NCBI GenBank assembly: GCA_902488785.1
Contig: CABTXJ010000001.1
Span: forward strand, 1 to 36,015
Direction of reading: 5' to 3'
Source of the DNA: an uncultured Eubacteriales bacterium
GTDB taxonomy: Bacteria; Bacillota; Clostridia; TANB77; CAG-508
Length of the DNA: 36,015 bases
Each line of letters opens with the position of its first letter. Position 1 is the stretch's first letter. Positions 24,448 to 33,983 of this stretch are shown here, in pieces. Made by a program: the position numbers and the translations under genes. Below the pieces are notes generated by a model that made no database searches, was not told the origin of the DNA, and worked only from the letters and a program-made list of their open reading frames with translations.

Positions 24448-25281
24448 TTATCTTTTAATTTTATACGATGCTATTACTTTGTTTAAAGTTTCTATCATTT
24501 TTTCTATATTTCCTTCATAGAAACATCTAACTTCTGGAATCATGACTTGATCTACAGTTTCTTCTATATTTTTTCCAAATTTCTTTTGAAAAGTTTTATC
24601 CTGTGTGTTTATTTCTAATTCATTTAATATATTAAGTAAATATAGCAACCCCGGTTTATCTGCTTCAACATTTAAATCTATTTTTTCATTATCATATTCA
24701 GTAATAAGTTTAATTAATAAATTATACAACTTTTCCCTATTTGACTTTTTCATTTCCTCAATATATTCAAAACTTCTAGGTGTTTTAGTGATTTGCAAAA
24801 CCGTATCATTTTTTTGATCTTTGCAAAGTTTCATTCCTGATTTTTGTGCTAATTTATTCATTTCAGAGTCTTCAACAGTTCTTAAATATACATTTTGATA
24901 TCCCTTTTCTTTCATTTTATTCAAAGCAAAATATAATAATTCTGTTTGAATTCCTCTTCTTCTATAGCTTGGCAAAGTCATTGAATCTGAAATATATGCC
25001 ATTTTAGAAGTATCTTTTATATCTATTGGGTGCTCAGTTTCTTTTGAACCTTTCCAAGATAATAAAGAAACTGGATAACTCTTACCTTTTTCATATTCTA
25101 CTTTTGCCACATACGCTCCGCCTTGATTAAATTCATTATAATATTCTAAAATATCATCTAAACTTAGTAATTCATAAAAAGGCTTTGTTGCAAACCATTC
25201 TTGCATTACTAGCCAATTCATTTTATCCGCCTTTTCAATAATTAGATTTCTTCCTGAGATCTTCTTTACATTTTTTTCCAT
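24448..25281 (-). CDS. GNAT family acetyltransferase with C-terminal extension
   Basis: Acetyl-CoA-dependent N-acetyltransferase fold; acceptor unknown. 277 residues. The GNAT core (about 15-160) shows the acetyl-CoA loop 'YRRRGIQTELL' (about 105-115, the Q/RxxGxG/A pattern as RRRGIQ), preceded by the strand 'AYISDSMTLPS' and followed by 'VYLRTVEDSEMNKLAQKSG'. About 110 further helical residues follow the core. GGAGGAAAT lies directly before the ATG. It is monocistronic between gyrB and the M20 gene. Confidence 0.8.
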   Translation of the reverse strand: MEKNVKKISGRNLIIEKADKMNWLVMQEWFATKPFYELLSLDDILEYYNEFNQGGAYVAKVEYEKGKSYPVSLLSWKGSKETEHPIDIKDTSKMAYISDSMTLPSYRRRGIQTELLYFALNKMKEKGYQNVYLRTVEDSEMNKLAQKSGMKLCKDQKNDTVLQITKTPRSFEYIEEMKKSNREKLYNLLIKLITEYDNEKIDLNVEADKPGLLYLLNILNELEINTQDKTFQKKFGKNIEETVDQVMIPEVRCFYEGNIEKMIETLNKVIASYKIKR

Positions 25282-25462
25282 ATTTCCTCCCTTCTCTATA
25301 AAAAATTATCTATAGAGTTATAAAATGTAGTGCATTTTTAATTATGCATATTTATATTATAACATACTTTTTTAAATTTACATAAAGTTTTTTGGATTTT
25401 TTTTAATTTTCCTTATTAATCAACTATATTTTAGGTATTTTTTATTATTTTTTTCTTAAATT

Positions 25463-25507
25463 AAAAATCAACCTAAATATGTAAACTAAATACATATTTA
25501 AATTGAT
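25463..25507 (-). terminator. Intrinsic terminator of the dnaA-dnaN-recF-gyrB unit
   Basis: Minus strand ATCAATTTAAATATGTA / TACATATTTAGGTTGAT (two G-U pairs) with a 7-base loop and five T behind it, 60 bases after the gyrB stop. Confidence 0.75.
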
Positions 25508-25567
25508 TCTTTTAATATTTTTCATATATTAATCTAATACTTTCAGTAATATACAATTTATCTTAAT

Positions 25568-27496
25568 TTATATATCTAAATTAGTAACTGTACGTGCGTA
25601 TTTAGATATAAATTCTCTTCTTGGAATTACTTCGTCACCCATTAAAGTAGAAATAATTTCATCTTCATAGCTTGCATCTTCTAAAGTAACTTTTATTAGT
25701 GTTCTAGTTTCTGGATTCATTGTAGTATCCCATAACTGCTCTGCATCCATCTCTCCAAGTCCTTTATATCTTTGAACTTTTGCTTGTTCTCTTTCTTCTC
25801 CTAATCCTTGAAGTACTTGTTCTAATTCTTTATCTGAATAACAATATCTTTCTTTCATACCTCTTTTTTCAACTTTATATAATGGAGGTTGTGCTAAATA
25901 TACATGTCCTTCTTCAATTAGTGGCTTCATATATCTATAGAAGAATGTTATTAATAATGTTCTAATGTGTGCACCGTCAACGTCGGCATCAGCCATTATT
26001 ATTACTTTCCCATATCTTATTTTTGATACATCAAAACTATCTCCGATTCCCGCACCGATTGCTTGGATTACTGGTGTTAATTTATCATTTCCTATAACTT
26101 TGTTAATATTTGCTTTTTCAACATTAAGCATTTTACCCCAAAGAGGAAGTATTGCTTGAAATTCTCTATTTCTTCCACCTTTAGCACTTCCACCTGCTGA
26201 GTCTCCCTCAACTATGTAAACTTCAGATATTTTATTATCTTTTGTTATACAATCTGCAAGTTTTCCTGGAAGTGAATTACTTTCTAATGGGCCTTTTCTA
26301 GATGCTTCTCTTGCTTTTCTTGCTGCTTCCCTTGCTTTTCTTGCACCTAATGATTTATTTACAATTGTTTTTGATATACTTGGATTTTCTTCTAAATACC
26401 ATCCTAATTGTTCACTTACTAAAGTTTGTACTGGCCCTGAAACTTCAGAATTTGTAAGTTTTGTTTTTGTTTGCCCTTCAAATTGTGGATTTTTAACCTT
26501 AACAGAAACTACTGCAGTTAATCCTTCTCTTATGTCATCTCCAGAAAGATTTGCATCTTTTTCTTTTAATAATCCTTTTTCTCTTGCATAGTCATTAATT
26601 GTTTTAGTTAATCCCCTTTTAAATCCTTCGACTTGTGTTCCACCTTCAATAGTGTTTATATTATTTGCAAATCCTAAAATATTTTCAGAATATCCGTCAT
26701 TATATAATAGTGCGATTTCTATAACAACATCTTCTGTAGAACTATCATTTGCAATATATAATGGCTTATCTTGTATTGGCTTTTTAGATCTACTTAGGTA
26801 TTCAACAAATGATGCAACTCCTCCTTCATAACAGAAATCATCTTCTATTATGTTTTCTGGATTTCTTTCATCTCTTAAAACAATTCTAAGTCCTGCATTT
26901 AAAAATGCCATTTCTCTAAATCTATTAGCTAATGTATCATAATCATATTCTGTAACTTCAAAAATAGTTCCGTCTGGTTTAAATCTAACTTCTGTTCCAG
27001 TATGTTTTGAAGTGCCTATTTCTTTTAAGTGTTCCACTACTTTACCTTTAGCAAATTTCATTTCATATAATTTACCATCTCTTGAAATTTTTACTTCTGT
27101 CCATTCTGATAATGCATTAACTACAGAAGCACCTACTCCGTGAAGACCTCCTGACACCTTATATCCACTATCTCCACCAAATTTACCTCCGGCATGAAGT
27201 ACAGTATATACAGTTTCTGCTGCAGATAATCCTGTTTTTTTATGTTTGTCTACTGGAATTCCTCTACCATTATCTTTTACTCTTATTATTTCTCCTGGTT
27301 CTATGATAACTTCTATCTTGTCACAATACCCTGCTAAAACTTCGTCTACACTGTTATCTACTATTTCATAAACCAAATGATGAAGTCCTCTCTTAGCAGT
27401 TGATGCAATATACATTCCTGGTCTTTTTCTTACTGCTTCTAATCCCTCCAATACTTGAATTTGATCTGCATTATAATCATGTTTATACTTTTCCAT
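25568..27496 (-). CDS. gyrB: DNA gyrase subunit B
   Basis: ATPase subunit of gyrase, 642 residues (usual for Bacillota). GHKL ATPase motifs: 'YEIVDNSVDEVLAGYC' with the catalytic Glu region, DNGRGIP, and 'GLHGVGASVVNALS'. The Toprim domain has VEGDSAGGSAKGG and 'ADADVDGAHIRTLL'. The C-terminus is 'EFISKYARTVTNLDI', typical of GyrB rather than ParE. The ATG has GGAG upstream and lies 9 bases after the recF stop, so recF-gyrB are co-transcribed. Confidence 0.98.
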   Translation of the reverse strand: MEKYKHDYNADQIQVLEGLEAVRKRPGMYIASTAKRGLHHLVYEIVDNSVDEVLAGYCDKIEVIIEPGEIIRVKDNGRGIPVDKHKKTGLSAAETVYTVLHAGGKFGGDSGYKVSGGLHGVGASVVNALSEWTEVKISRDGKLYEMKFAKGKVVEHLKEIGTSKHTGTEVRFKPDGTIFEVTEYDYDTLANRFREMAFLNAGLRIVLRDERNPENIIEDDFCYEGGVASFVEYLSRSKKPIQDKPLYIANDSSTEDVVIEIALLYNDGYSENILGFANNINTIEGGTQVEGFKRGLTKTINDYAREKGLLKEKDANLSGDDIREGLTAVVSVKVKNPQFEGQTKTKLTNSEVSGPVQTLVSEQLGWYLEENPSISKTIVNKSLGARKAREAARKAREASRKGPLESNSLPGKLADCITKDNKISEVYIVEGDSAGGSAKGGRNREFQAILPLWGKMLNVEKANINKVIGNDKLTPVIQAIGAGIGDSFDVSKIRYGKVIIMADADVDGAHIRTLLITFFYRYMKPLIEEGHVYLAQPPLYKVEKRGMKERYCYSDKELEQVLQGLGEEREQAKVQRYKGLGEMDAEQLWDTTMNPETRTLIKVTLEDASYEDEIISTLMGDEVIPRREFISKYARTVTNLDI

Positions 27497-27505
27497 TTAT
27501 TCTCC

Positions 27506-28615
27506 TTATTCTATTATTTTTCCTTCTTCTATCTTATATAATTTTTCACTTACATCTTCTACTTTTATTAAATCAGTTGTTGTAATAATTATTTGTATAT
27601 TTTCAAAATTAGAAATTATATTATTTACCCTTGTATTGTCTAATTCTGAAACAAAATCATCTAAAAGCAATATTGGCAAAGCTCCTGTAACTTCTTTAAT
27701 TACTGAAAGCTCAGCAAGTTTTAAACTTAATACCGATGATTTTTGTTGACCTTGTGATCCATATTTGCTTGCATCTAACGAATTTATTGTTATTATAATA
27801 TCATCTCTATGTATTCCATATTCAGTATATCCTTTTTTGACATCATTTTCTATATTGTTTTCAAATAACTTTTTAAATTCATTTTTATTTTTAACTTTTG
27901 ACTTATATTTAAGTTCTATTTTTTCTTTAACATTATTTGTTTCACTAATTTTTTTATGTATTTCTACTATATATTTATTTAATAGATCAATATATTCTTT
28001 TCTGTAATCATATATCTTATAATTACAATCTAATATTTGATTTTCATATACTTCAATTAGCTTTTTTTGTTCTTCTGTCATTTTGACATTTTTATTATTA
28101 GAAAAATATATTTTTTTAAGTAATATATTTCTTTCTTCTATTAACTTATTATATCTATTTAAATATTCTAAATATAGTGGCCTTATAGAAGAGATTAACA
28201 TATCAATAAAACGTCTTCTAACACTTGGTCCTTCTTTAATTATTGATATATCGTCTGGTTTAAAAAGAACTATATTTAATTTACCGATAAGTGATGAAAG
28301 CTTTTTTTGATTAACACCATTTATCTTTATATATTTTTTATTTTTATTATTATCATAAGATATAATTATTTTTTGTTTTCTATTATTTTTTTCAAATTCT
28401 AATTCTATAAAGAAAAAGTCTTCTCCAAATTTTAAAATATCTGCATCCCTATTTGTTCTAAAAGATTTTCCATATGAAAACATATAGATAGCTTCTAATA
28501 TATTTGTCTTTCCTTGTGCATTATTACCATATATTATATTTATATTTTTATCAAATTCTATTTTCATATTTGGAATATTTCTAAAATTTGTTAATTTCAA
28601 ATTGGAAATATGCAT
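27506..28615 (-). CDS. recF: DNA replication and repair protein RecF
   Basis: SMC-like ATPase that directs RecR/RecO to DNA gaps. 369 residues. Walker A is GNNAQGKT (30-37), with the ABC-type signature around 'YGSQGQQKSSVLSLKLAEL' and Walker B 'LPILLLDDFVSELD'. The start 'MHISNLKLTNFRNI' is the family start, with AGGAG upstream. It follows dnaN after only 19 bases; the S4-domain gene (yaaA/rlbA) that normally lies between dnaN and recF in Bacillota is absent. Confidence 0.98.
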   Translation of the reverse strand: MHISNLKLTNFRNIPNMKIEFDKNINIIYGNNAQGKTNILEAIYMFSYGKSFRTNRDADILKFGEDFFFIELEFEKNNRKQKIIISYDNNKNKKYIKINGVNQKKLSSLIGKLNIVLFKPDDISIIKEGPSVRRRFIDMLISSIRPLYLEYLNRYNKLIEERNILLKKIYFSNNKNVKMTEEQKKLIEVYENQILDCNYKIYDYRKEYIDLLNKYIVEIHKKISETNNVKEKIELKYKSKVKNKNEFKKLFENNIENDVKKGYTEYGIHRDDIIITINSLDASKYGSQGQQKSSVLSLKLAELSVIKEVTGALPILLLDDFVSELDNTRVNNIISNFENIQIIITTTDLIKVEDVSEKLYKIEEGKIIE

Positions 28616-28634
28616 ACATTTTAGCTCCTTAAAA

Positions 28635-29747
28635 TTATTCTCTAGTCTTAATTGGTAATATTATATAATTATATGAATTATCATTTTCAATAGGTCTTAT
28701 AATTGTAGGTGTTTTAGATGTTCCAAAATCAATATATATTTCTTCATCATCTATATTTTTAAGTACATCTAAGAAAAACTTAGGATTAAATTTTAACGCA
28801 ATTTCTTGCCCTTCTGTTTCAACATTTAATTCTTCTTTTGCTGTTCCGATAACTGACATACATGAAATTATCATTTTTCCTATTTCTAACTTAATATCTA
28901 CTGGTTCTTTCTTTTCTTTTGCTAAACTAGATGATGAAATCAACATAACTCTTTCGAAAGAATTTTGAAGTAAGTTTCTATTAATTCTAATTCTAGTTTC
29001 AGTTGGTGATTTAATTACTTCTTTATAATTTAAATAATCACCTTCTAATAATTTAGTTGTTATTTTACAATCTTCTAATATGAATATTCCTTGATTTTTA
29101 GAAAATCCTATTGTTACTTCATTAAATGAATCTTCTAAAATTTTTGAAACTTCATTTAATGTTCTTCCAGGTATTACCATTTTAAAAGTATCATTTGACG
29201 AAACATTCATGCTTCTAATTGCAAGTCTAAATCCGTCAACTGCTACAACATTTAATGAATCTTTATCCACATCAAATAGACAACCTGTGTATAACTTTCT
29301 TTTTTCATCAGTTCCTACTGCAAAAATTGTTTGTTTAATCAAGTTCTTTAAATTTTTTTGATCTAATTTAATTGTATTTTCTATATCAACTTTTGGAATT
29401 TCAGGAAAATCTTCTGGTTTCATAGTTGCAAGTTTAAAATTAGAACCTTCGCAATTAATAGTAAGTAAATTATTTTCATTAATAAAAATTTCAATTTCAC
29501 TATCAGGTAGTTTTCTAATAATTTCTGCAAATGTTTGAGCTTGAACTACAGTTGAACCTTCTTTTATTACGTCTGCATTTATTTTATATTCTATTCCTAA
29601 TTCTTCATTATATGTATTAAATATAACATTATTATCTTTAGTATTTATTAAGATACCTTCTAATATTGTATCTCTTTTTATGGCTACACCATTTATAACT
29701 GAATTAATAGCTTTAAGAAGTGTAGATTTATCACATTTAAAATTCAT
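28635..29747 (-). CDS. dnaN: DNA polymerase III beta sliding clamp
   Basis: Ring-shaped processivity clamp, 370 residues, three repeated domains. Recognisable segments: 'MNFKCDKSTLLKAINSV', 'GILINTKDNNVIFNTYNEE', 'LYTGCLFDVDKDSLNVVAVD' with 'GFRLAIR', 'MVIPGRTLNEVSKIL', and the C-terminal 'YIILPIKTRE', the classic clamp end. ATG at 29747 has AAGGA 7 bases upstream; an earlier in-frame ATG at 29762 precedes that site and is rejected. The oriC region lies directly upstream, between it and dnaA. Confidence 0.98.
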   Translation of the reverse strand: MNFKCDKSTLLKAINSVINGVAIKRDTILEGILINTKDNNVIFNTYNEELGIEYKINADVIKEGSTVVQAQTFAEIIRKLPDSEIEIFINENNLLTINCEGSNFKLATMKPEDFPEIPKVDIENTIKLDQKNLKNLIKQTIFAVGTDEKRKLYTGCLFDVDKDSLNVVAVDGFRLAIRSMNVSSNDTFKMVIPGRTLNEVSKILEDSFNEVTIGFSKNQGIFILEDCKITTKLLEGDYLNYKEVIKSPTETRIRINRNLLQNSFERVMLISSSSLAKEKKEPVDIKLEIGKMIISCMSVIGTAKEELNVETEGQEIALKFNPKFFLDVLKNIDDEEIYIDFGTSKTPTIIRPIENDNSYNYIILPIKTRE

Positions 29748-29762
29748 AATTAATCCTTTCAT

Positions 29763-30340
29763 AATTTATTATTATTTTAATATATCTTATTTTTTAAATT
29801 ATTATAGTTATACACAATCAATTTTTACTATGTGGATAACTTTTAACTTTTCTTCATTTATATTTATACAATATATACATATATAATTATTAATTTCTTA
29901 TATTATATAGAATAATATTTTTAATTGTAATAGTTATTAATAATTAATATATCACTTAATTAATAAAAAAGAAAATATAAAATTGAAATAAATGAAATGC
30001 ATTTATATATATATATAATGAAATGAAAAATGAATACTTAGTAGTAGTAGTAGTAGGGGATGTGGATATAGTGGATAACTACATTTAACTCTAGAGTCTC
30101 TAATAAACTTTATGTGGATAACTCTGTGGATAACTCGACTTACTTATCCACAGTATCCACATAGAAAAAGTTATCCACAATTTTTAGGTAGTTATCCACA
30201 TACTTATCCACATAGTTATGTGTATAACTTTTTGTTTATTTATCAATCTTTTAAGCTGGTTGCAAATAATATTTTTTATGTTAATTTTAATTTTACTTTA
30301 TATATCTGCATTTTTAGCATTTAAAAAGTTATCCACACTT
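29763..30340. other. oriC: oriC, dnaN-proximal part with DnaA box cluster
   Basis: Gene-free, very AT-rich DNA between dnaN and dnaA. Exact DnaA boxes TTATCCACA (either strand) at 29831-29839, 30113-30121, 30125-30133, 30144-30152, 30171-30179, 30192-30200, 30204-30212 and 30329-30337 (the last inside the 3' end of dnaA). Near-matches lie at 29808-29816, 30061-30069, 30070-30078, 30153-30161 and 30219-30227. The stretch 29880-30035 is almost pure A/T and is the probable unwinding element. Confidence 0.93.
30039..30078 (-). other. Basal unwinding module: DnaA boxes, GC patch, DnaA-trios
   Basis: Read on the minus strand: two adjacent near-consensus DnaA boxes (TTATCCACT, ATATCCACA), the short GC-rich TCCCC, then CTA repeated six times (30039-30056), then AT-rich DNA. 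This is the order described for the Bacillus subtilis origin, where the complementary 3'-GAT-5' DnaA-trios bind DnaA on single-stranded DNA during melting. Six uninterrupted trios is a long run. Confidence 0.8.
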
Positions 30341-31647
30341 TCCACAATTAATTTTGTATTTCTGTTTGTTTGCATTTCATTTATAATTTTTTGCTCTGCG
30401 TGCATAATTGTAGTATGATCTTTTTTCCCAAAATAGTCTCCAATCCTTTTATATGGAAGGCTTAGTTTAGTTCTACAAAAGTACATAGCAATTTGCCTTG
30501 GAAAAGCTATCTCTTTTGATTTTTTAGATGACATTATATCTTTTTTTGGTACATTAAAATAACTTGAAACTACATCTAATATGGTATCTGGTGTTATTAT
30601 ATTTTCATTTTCTAAGGCTATTTCATTTATAGCCTTTTCAGCTACTTCCATACTAATAGAACCTTCAAGCATTGCAATCATTGTTATCTTATTTAATGCA
30701 CCTTCTAAATCACGTATGTTTGTATCTAACTTTTCTGCAATTCTTTGAAGTATTTTATCTGGTACTATTATATTTTTCTCTTCTGCCTTTTGCTTTAATA
30801 TAGCAAGTCTTGTCTCATAATCTGGTGAAGAAATATCAACTATTAATCCTTGGTTAAATCTTGATTTTAATCTTTCTTCAAGTACTGGAATGTCTTTAGG
30901 TGGCTTATCTGCAGAAAGAATAATTCTTTTTCCACTTTGGTGTAATTGGTTGAATGTGTTAAATAATTCTTGTTGTGCAGCTTCCTTTCCTGAAAGAAAT
31001 TGAACATCATCCATTAGTAACACATCAACATTTCTATACTTTTGCCTAAATTCTTCAGTATCTCTTTCTTTGTTTTTTATTGAATTTACAAGTTCTATTA
31101 AAAAGTTTTCAGAAGTTACATATAATACCTTTAAATTAGGTTGTGTTCTATATACCTCATTTGCAATAGCTTGCATTAAGTGTGTTTTACCAAGCCCTGG
31201 TCCACCATAAATAAATATTGGATTTGAAAATACGTTAGATCTTTCTGCAACAGTCTTTGCTGCTGTATATGCTATTTTATTGTTATCACCTACTACAAAT
31301 GTATCAAAAGTGTATGCAGGGTTTATAAGTGGATTTGTATTAGCTTTTTCAATTTGCTTTAGTTGTTCACAATGTTTTCTATATTCAGGAACTTCACTAT
31401 TTGAAATAACCTTAATTTCAACATCTTTACTTGTTATATTTTTGAATATATTAATGAAATCATCCATATAATTGTTGTTTATTATTGTTTTTTGTGAGTC
31501 TTCTGGTGCAACAAGTACTATCTTATTGCCTTCATAAGATTCAATATATAAGTTATCTCCACCAACTGCATTATATGCAAAATCAGTAGAAAATGATCTA
31601 AAAGAATCTTTAAATTTTAAAAGAAGCTCATTACAATTTGCATTCAT
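30298..31647 (-). CDS. dnaA: Chromosomal replication initiator DnaA
   Basis: AAA+ initiator that binds the DnaA boxes on either side of its own gene. 449 residues from the ATG at 31647, which has AGGAGG 4 bases upstream; a frame-open extension of 22 residues (to 31713) has none and lacks the family start. The short N-terminal domain I is followed by 'NPAYTFDTFVVGDNNKIAY'. Walker A is 'GGPGLGKTHLMQ', Walker B 'VLLMDDVQFLSG'. Domain IV contains 'PRQIAMYFCRTKLSLPYKRI' and the DnaA signature 'DHTTIMHAEQKI'. First gene of the dnaA-dnaN-recF-gyrB unit, although oriC interrupts it. Confidence 0.99.
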   Translation of the reverse strand: MNANCNELLLKFKDSFRSFSTDFAYNAVGGDNLYIESYEGNKIVLVAPEDSQKTIINNNYMDDFINIFKNITSKDVEIKVISNSEVPEYRKHCEQLKQIEKANTNPLINPAYTFDTFVVGDNNKIAYTAAKTVAERSNVFSNPIFIYGGPGLGKTHLMQAIANEVYRTQPNLKVLYVTSENFLIELVNSIKNKERDTEEFRQKYRNVDVLLMDDVQFLSGKEAAQQELFNTFNQLHQSGKRIILSADKPPKDIPVLEERLKSRFNQGLIVDISSPDYETRLAILKQKAEEKNIIVPDKILQRIAEKLDTNIRDLEGALNKITMIAMLEGSISMEVAEKAINEIALENENIITPDTILDVVSSYFNVPKKDIMSSKKSKEIAFPRQIAMYFCRTKLSLPYKRIGDYFGKKDHTTIMHAEQKIINEMQTNRNTKLIVESVDNFLNAKNADI

Positions 31648-31716
31648 ATTACCTCCTATTATTATTAAATATGTTATATTCATTATATATAATATAATAT
31701 AAAAATACAACAATAG

Positions 31717-31796
31717 TTATCCACAATAAAACGTAATGGTCTTAGAGTATCTAAGTATTAAAGCAGATATAAAATTGTGGATAACTATGTGGATAA
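31717..31796. promoter_or_regulatory. oriC, dnaA-upstream DnaA boxes
   Basis: Exact DnaA boxes at 31717-31725 (TTATCCACA), 31776-31784 and 31788-31796 (both TGTGGATAA), 70-150 bases before the dnaA start. They make the origin bipartite and place DnaA where it can repress its own promoter. Confidence 0.85.
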
Positions 31797-31905
31797 CATA
31801 AAAAATATATATGTAGATAAAACAAAATAGCTAATATATAATATAAGTTAAATTAAATAATATATAATTTAATTTATTATGTAAACTTAACAAATAGGAG
31901 GAAAT

Positions 31906-32592
31906 ATGCACAAATTAGTATTAGTAAGACATGGTCAAAGTGAATGGAATAAAGAAAATAGATTTACTGGTTGGACTAATGTTAAATTGTCAGAACAAGG
32001 GATAGAAGAAGCTAAAGAAGCAGGAATAAAATTAAAAGAAAGTGGTTATAATTTCGATAAGGCTTACACATCATATTTGATGAGAGCACAGGATACATTA
32101 AAATATATACTTGAAGAGTTAAATGAAACAGATATAGCAATTACAGAATCATGGAGATTAAATGAAAGGCATTATGGTGCACTTCAAGGATTAAATAAGG
32201 CAGAAACAGCAAAGAAATATGGTGATGAGCAAGTACACATATGGAGAAGAAGTACTGATACTAGACCACCAGCACTTGATGAATCTGATGAAAGATATCC
32301 AGGAAATGATCCTATATATAGTAAATTAAGTAAGGAAGAATTACCTAAAACAGAGAATTTAAATGATACAATAAAAAGAGTTATACCAATATGGGAAGAT
32401 GAAATATATAAGGATATGAAAGATGGTAAGAAAGTAATAGTTGTTGCACATGGAAATAGTTTAAGGGGATTAGTTAAATATATAAAGAATTTAAATGAAG
32501 AAGAAACAATAAATTTAGAAATACCAACAGGAAAACCATTAGTTATTGAACTTGATGATAATTTAAGATATATTAATGATTATTATATATAA
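31906..32592 (+). CDS. gpmA: 2,3-bisphosphoglycerate-dependent phosphoglycerate mutase
   Basis: Glycolytic interconversion of 3- and 2-phosphoglycerate through a phosphohistidine. 228 residues. 'LVLVRHGQSEWN' has the catalytic RHG motif (His9). 'FTGWTNVKLSEQG', 'RLNERHYGALQGLNK' (second catalytic Glu/His region), 'RPPALDESDERYPG' and 'VVAHGNSLRGLVKYI' (second active-site His) are all canonical. AGGAGG precedes the ATG. First plus-strand gene right of the origin, with its own terminator. Confidence 0.97.
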   Translation: MHKLVLVRHGQSEWNKENRFTGWTNVKLSEQGIEEAKEAGIKLKESGYNFDKAYTSYLMRAQDTLKYILEELNETDIAITESWRLNERHYGALQGLNKAETAKKYGDEQVHIWRRSTDTRPPALDESDERYPGNDPIYSKLSKEELPKTENLNDTIKRVIPIWEDEIYKDMKDGKKVIVVAHGNSLRGLVKYIKNLNEEETINLEIPTGKPLVIELDDNLRYINDYYI

Positions 32593-32651
32593 TATTATAA
32601 TATAGATACATAATTATATATATAATAGTCAAATAAATAATAGTTAAATAA

Positions 32652-32678
32652 AAAAGCCCAAATTGTGGGCTTTTTTTC
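32652..32678 (+). terminator. Intrinsic terminator of gpmA
   Basis: Strong hairpin AAAAGCCCA / TGGGCTTTT with a 5-base loop, followed by a T-run. Confidence 0.92.
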
Positions 32679-32680
32679 AT

Positions 32681-33420
32681 GCTATTAATACATAGTCGAT
32701 GTTCACAATAACTATTCACTGAATAAAAATTGAAATGCTATTACTAAAAAATAAAATGATAGTTATTGAGATTAAAATAAAGAAATAATTGTAATAGTTA
32801 ATATTTAATATTTAAATATTAGCAATTGAAAAGTTTCTCACTATCTCATCTCGTTTTATCTTATCTTGTTTTATTTTAAAATTAACTTTAGCTTTAACTT
32901 TTATTTTATAATTATTTAATTTTATACAATTTTAATATTTTAAAATTATATTATGCGATCATATTATGATTTAAATTATATAATTATATATTAAATATAT
33001 TAGATATAATTGATAGAATTCTTATTATAAAATTAATCTGTTGAATTTTATTTTCTATTGTTATTTACTATATGAAAATTATTTATTGCTTTATTAAGCA
33101 TATAAATATTGTTTTGGTGATTTTATAAAATCTAAGCTAACTTAACTTAACTTAGTACTGTATTTAGATTCAAATTTAGTAAATATTTGCTCATTTTAAA
33201 TTTTAATTTAAGAATTTGTAATAAAATTATATAAGAAAAATAAATTGAAATATTAACGTGAACGCTTTAACCAATGAAAAATAAAAGATTGAAAGTCTGA
33301 AAAATCAAGGATTTTATTATTTATATAAAGTTAAAATATAAATACAAAATTCATAAATAAAATATAATATCATATATTAGTTTACATAATGCATATACTA
33401 TTTATTATTATATTTTAACC
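32681..33420. other. Gene-free AT-rich interval between gpmA and rpmH
   Basis: About 740 bases without a supportable coding frame: stop codons are frequent in all frames I followed and no ribosome site leads an ORF. It contains short direct repeats (AACTTAACTTAACTTA near 33137-33155; TCTCATCTCGTTTTATCTTA-type repeats near 32840-32880). No perfect DnaA box, tRNA or insertion sequence is visible. It is in origin-proximal DNA and may simply be spacer. Confidence 0.5.
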
Positions 33421-33449
33421 TTGACAATTATTGCACTTTTAGATATACT
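33421..33449 (+). promoter_or_regulatory. Promoter of the rpmH-rnpA-yidD-yidC-jag operon
   Basis: TTGACA, exactly 17 bases, TATACT. The leader is about 35 bases to the rpmH ATG with AAGGAGGA in front. Confidence 0.9.
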
Positions 33450-33491
33450 TATTTAGTATAAATATGCAATATAAATAGAAGGAGGAATCAA

Positions 33492-33626
33492 ATGAAAAGA
33501 ACATTTCAACCTAAAAAAAGACAAAGATCAAAAGAACATGGTTTTAGAAAAAGAATGTCTACTTCAAATGGTAGAAAAGTAATAAAGTCTAGAAGACAAA
33601 AAGGTAGAAAAAGATTATCTGCATAA
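33492..33626 (+). CDS. rpmH: 50S ribosomal protein L34
   Basis: 44 residues, too short for ordinary ORF lists. Begins MKRTFQPKKRQRSKEHGF and ends RQKGRKRLSA, the invariant L34 layout. Strong AGGAGG before the ATG, consensus promoter at 33421-33449; rnpA starts 16 bases after its stop. The rpmH-rnpA pair is nearly universal in bacteria. Confidence 0.98.
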   Translation: MKRTFQPKKRQRSKEHGFRKRMSTSNGRKVIKSRRQKGRKRLSA

Positions 33627-33641
33627 AGATAAAGAGATATT

Positions 33642-33983
33642 ATGAAAAAAAATAAAACAATAAAAAAGAACTACTATATAAGAAGGATTATACATAAAGG
33701 TAAAAAAACTAAAAACGATTTATATTTAGTATCATATTTTAGGAATAAATATGAATGGAATAGAATAGGAATTGCAGTTAGTAAAAAGCTAGGAAATGCT
33801 GTAGTTAGAAATAAACAGAAAAGATTAGTAAGGGAAGCTGTAAGACTTTTAGATAAATATAATAAAAAAGGATATGACGTTATAATTAAAGTTAATAATA
33901 ACTCTAAAAATTTAGATATGGCATATTCAAGATTAAAAGATGCATATAGTAAATTAGGAATATATGAAGAAGATATTAATTAA
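33642..33983 (+). CDS. rnpA: Ribonuclease P protein component
   Basis: Protein subunit of RNase P, which binds the 5' leader of pre-tRNA. 113 residues; the RNR-type motif GNAVVRNKQKRLVRE (51-65) and 'RIGIAVSKKLG' (41-51) identify it. It overlaps yidD by 20 bases, implying coupled translation. The ribosome site before its ATG is weak (AGAGA), as often for rnpA downstream of the highly translated rpmH. Confidence 0.97.
   Translation: MKKNKTIKKNYYIRRIIHKGKKTKNDLYLVSYFRNKYEWNRIGIAVSKKLGNAVVRNKQKRLVREAVRLLDKYNKKGYDVIIKVNNNSKNLDMAYSRLKDAYSKLGIYEEDIN

Noticed and set aside
30039..30056. Simple trinucleotide microsatellite
   Set aside because: Its exact place after DnaA boxes and a GC patch fits DnaA-trios.
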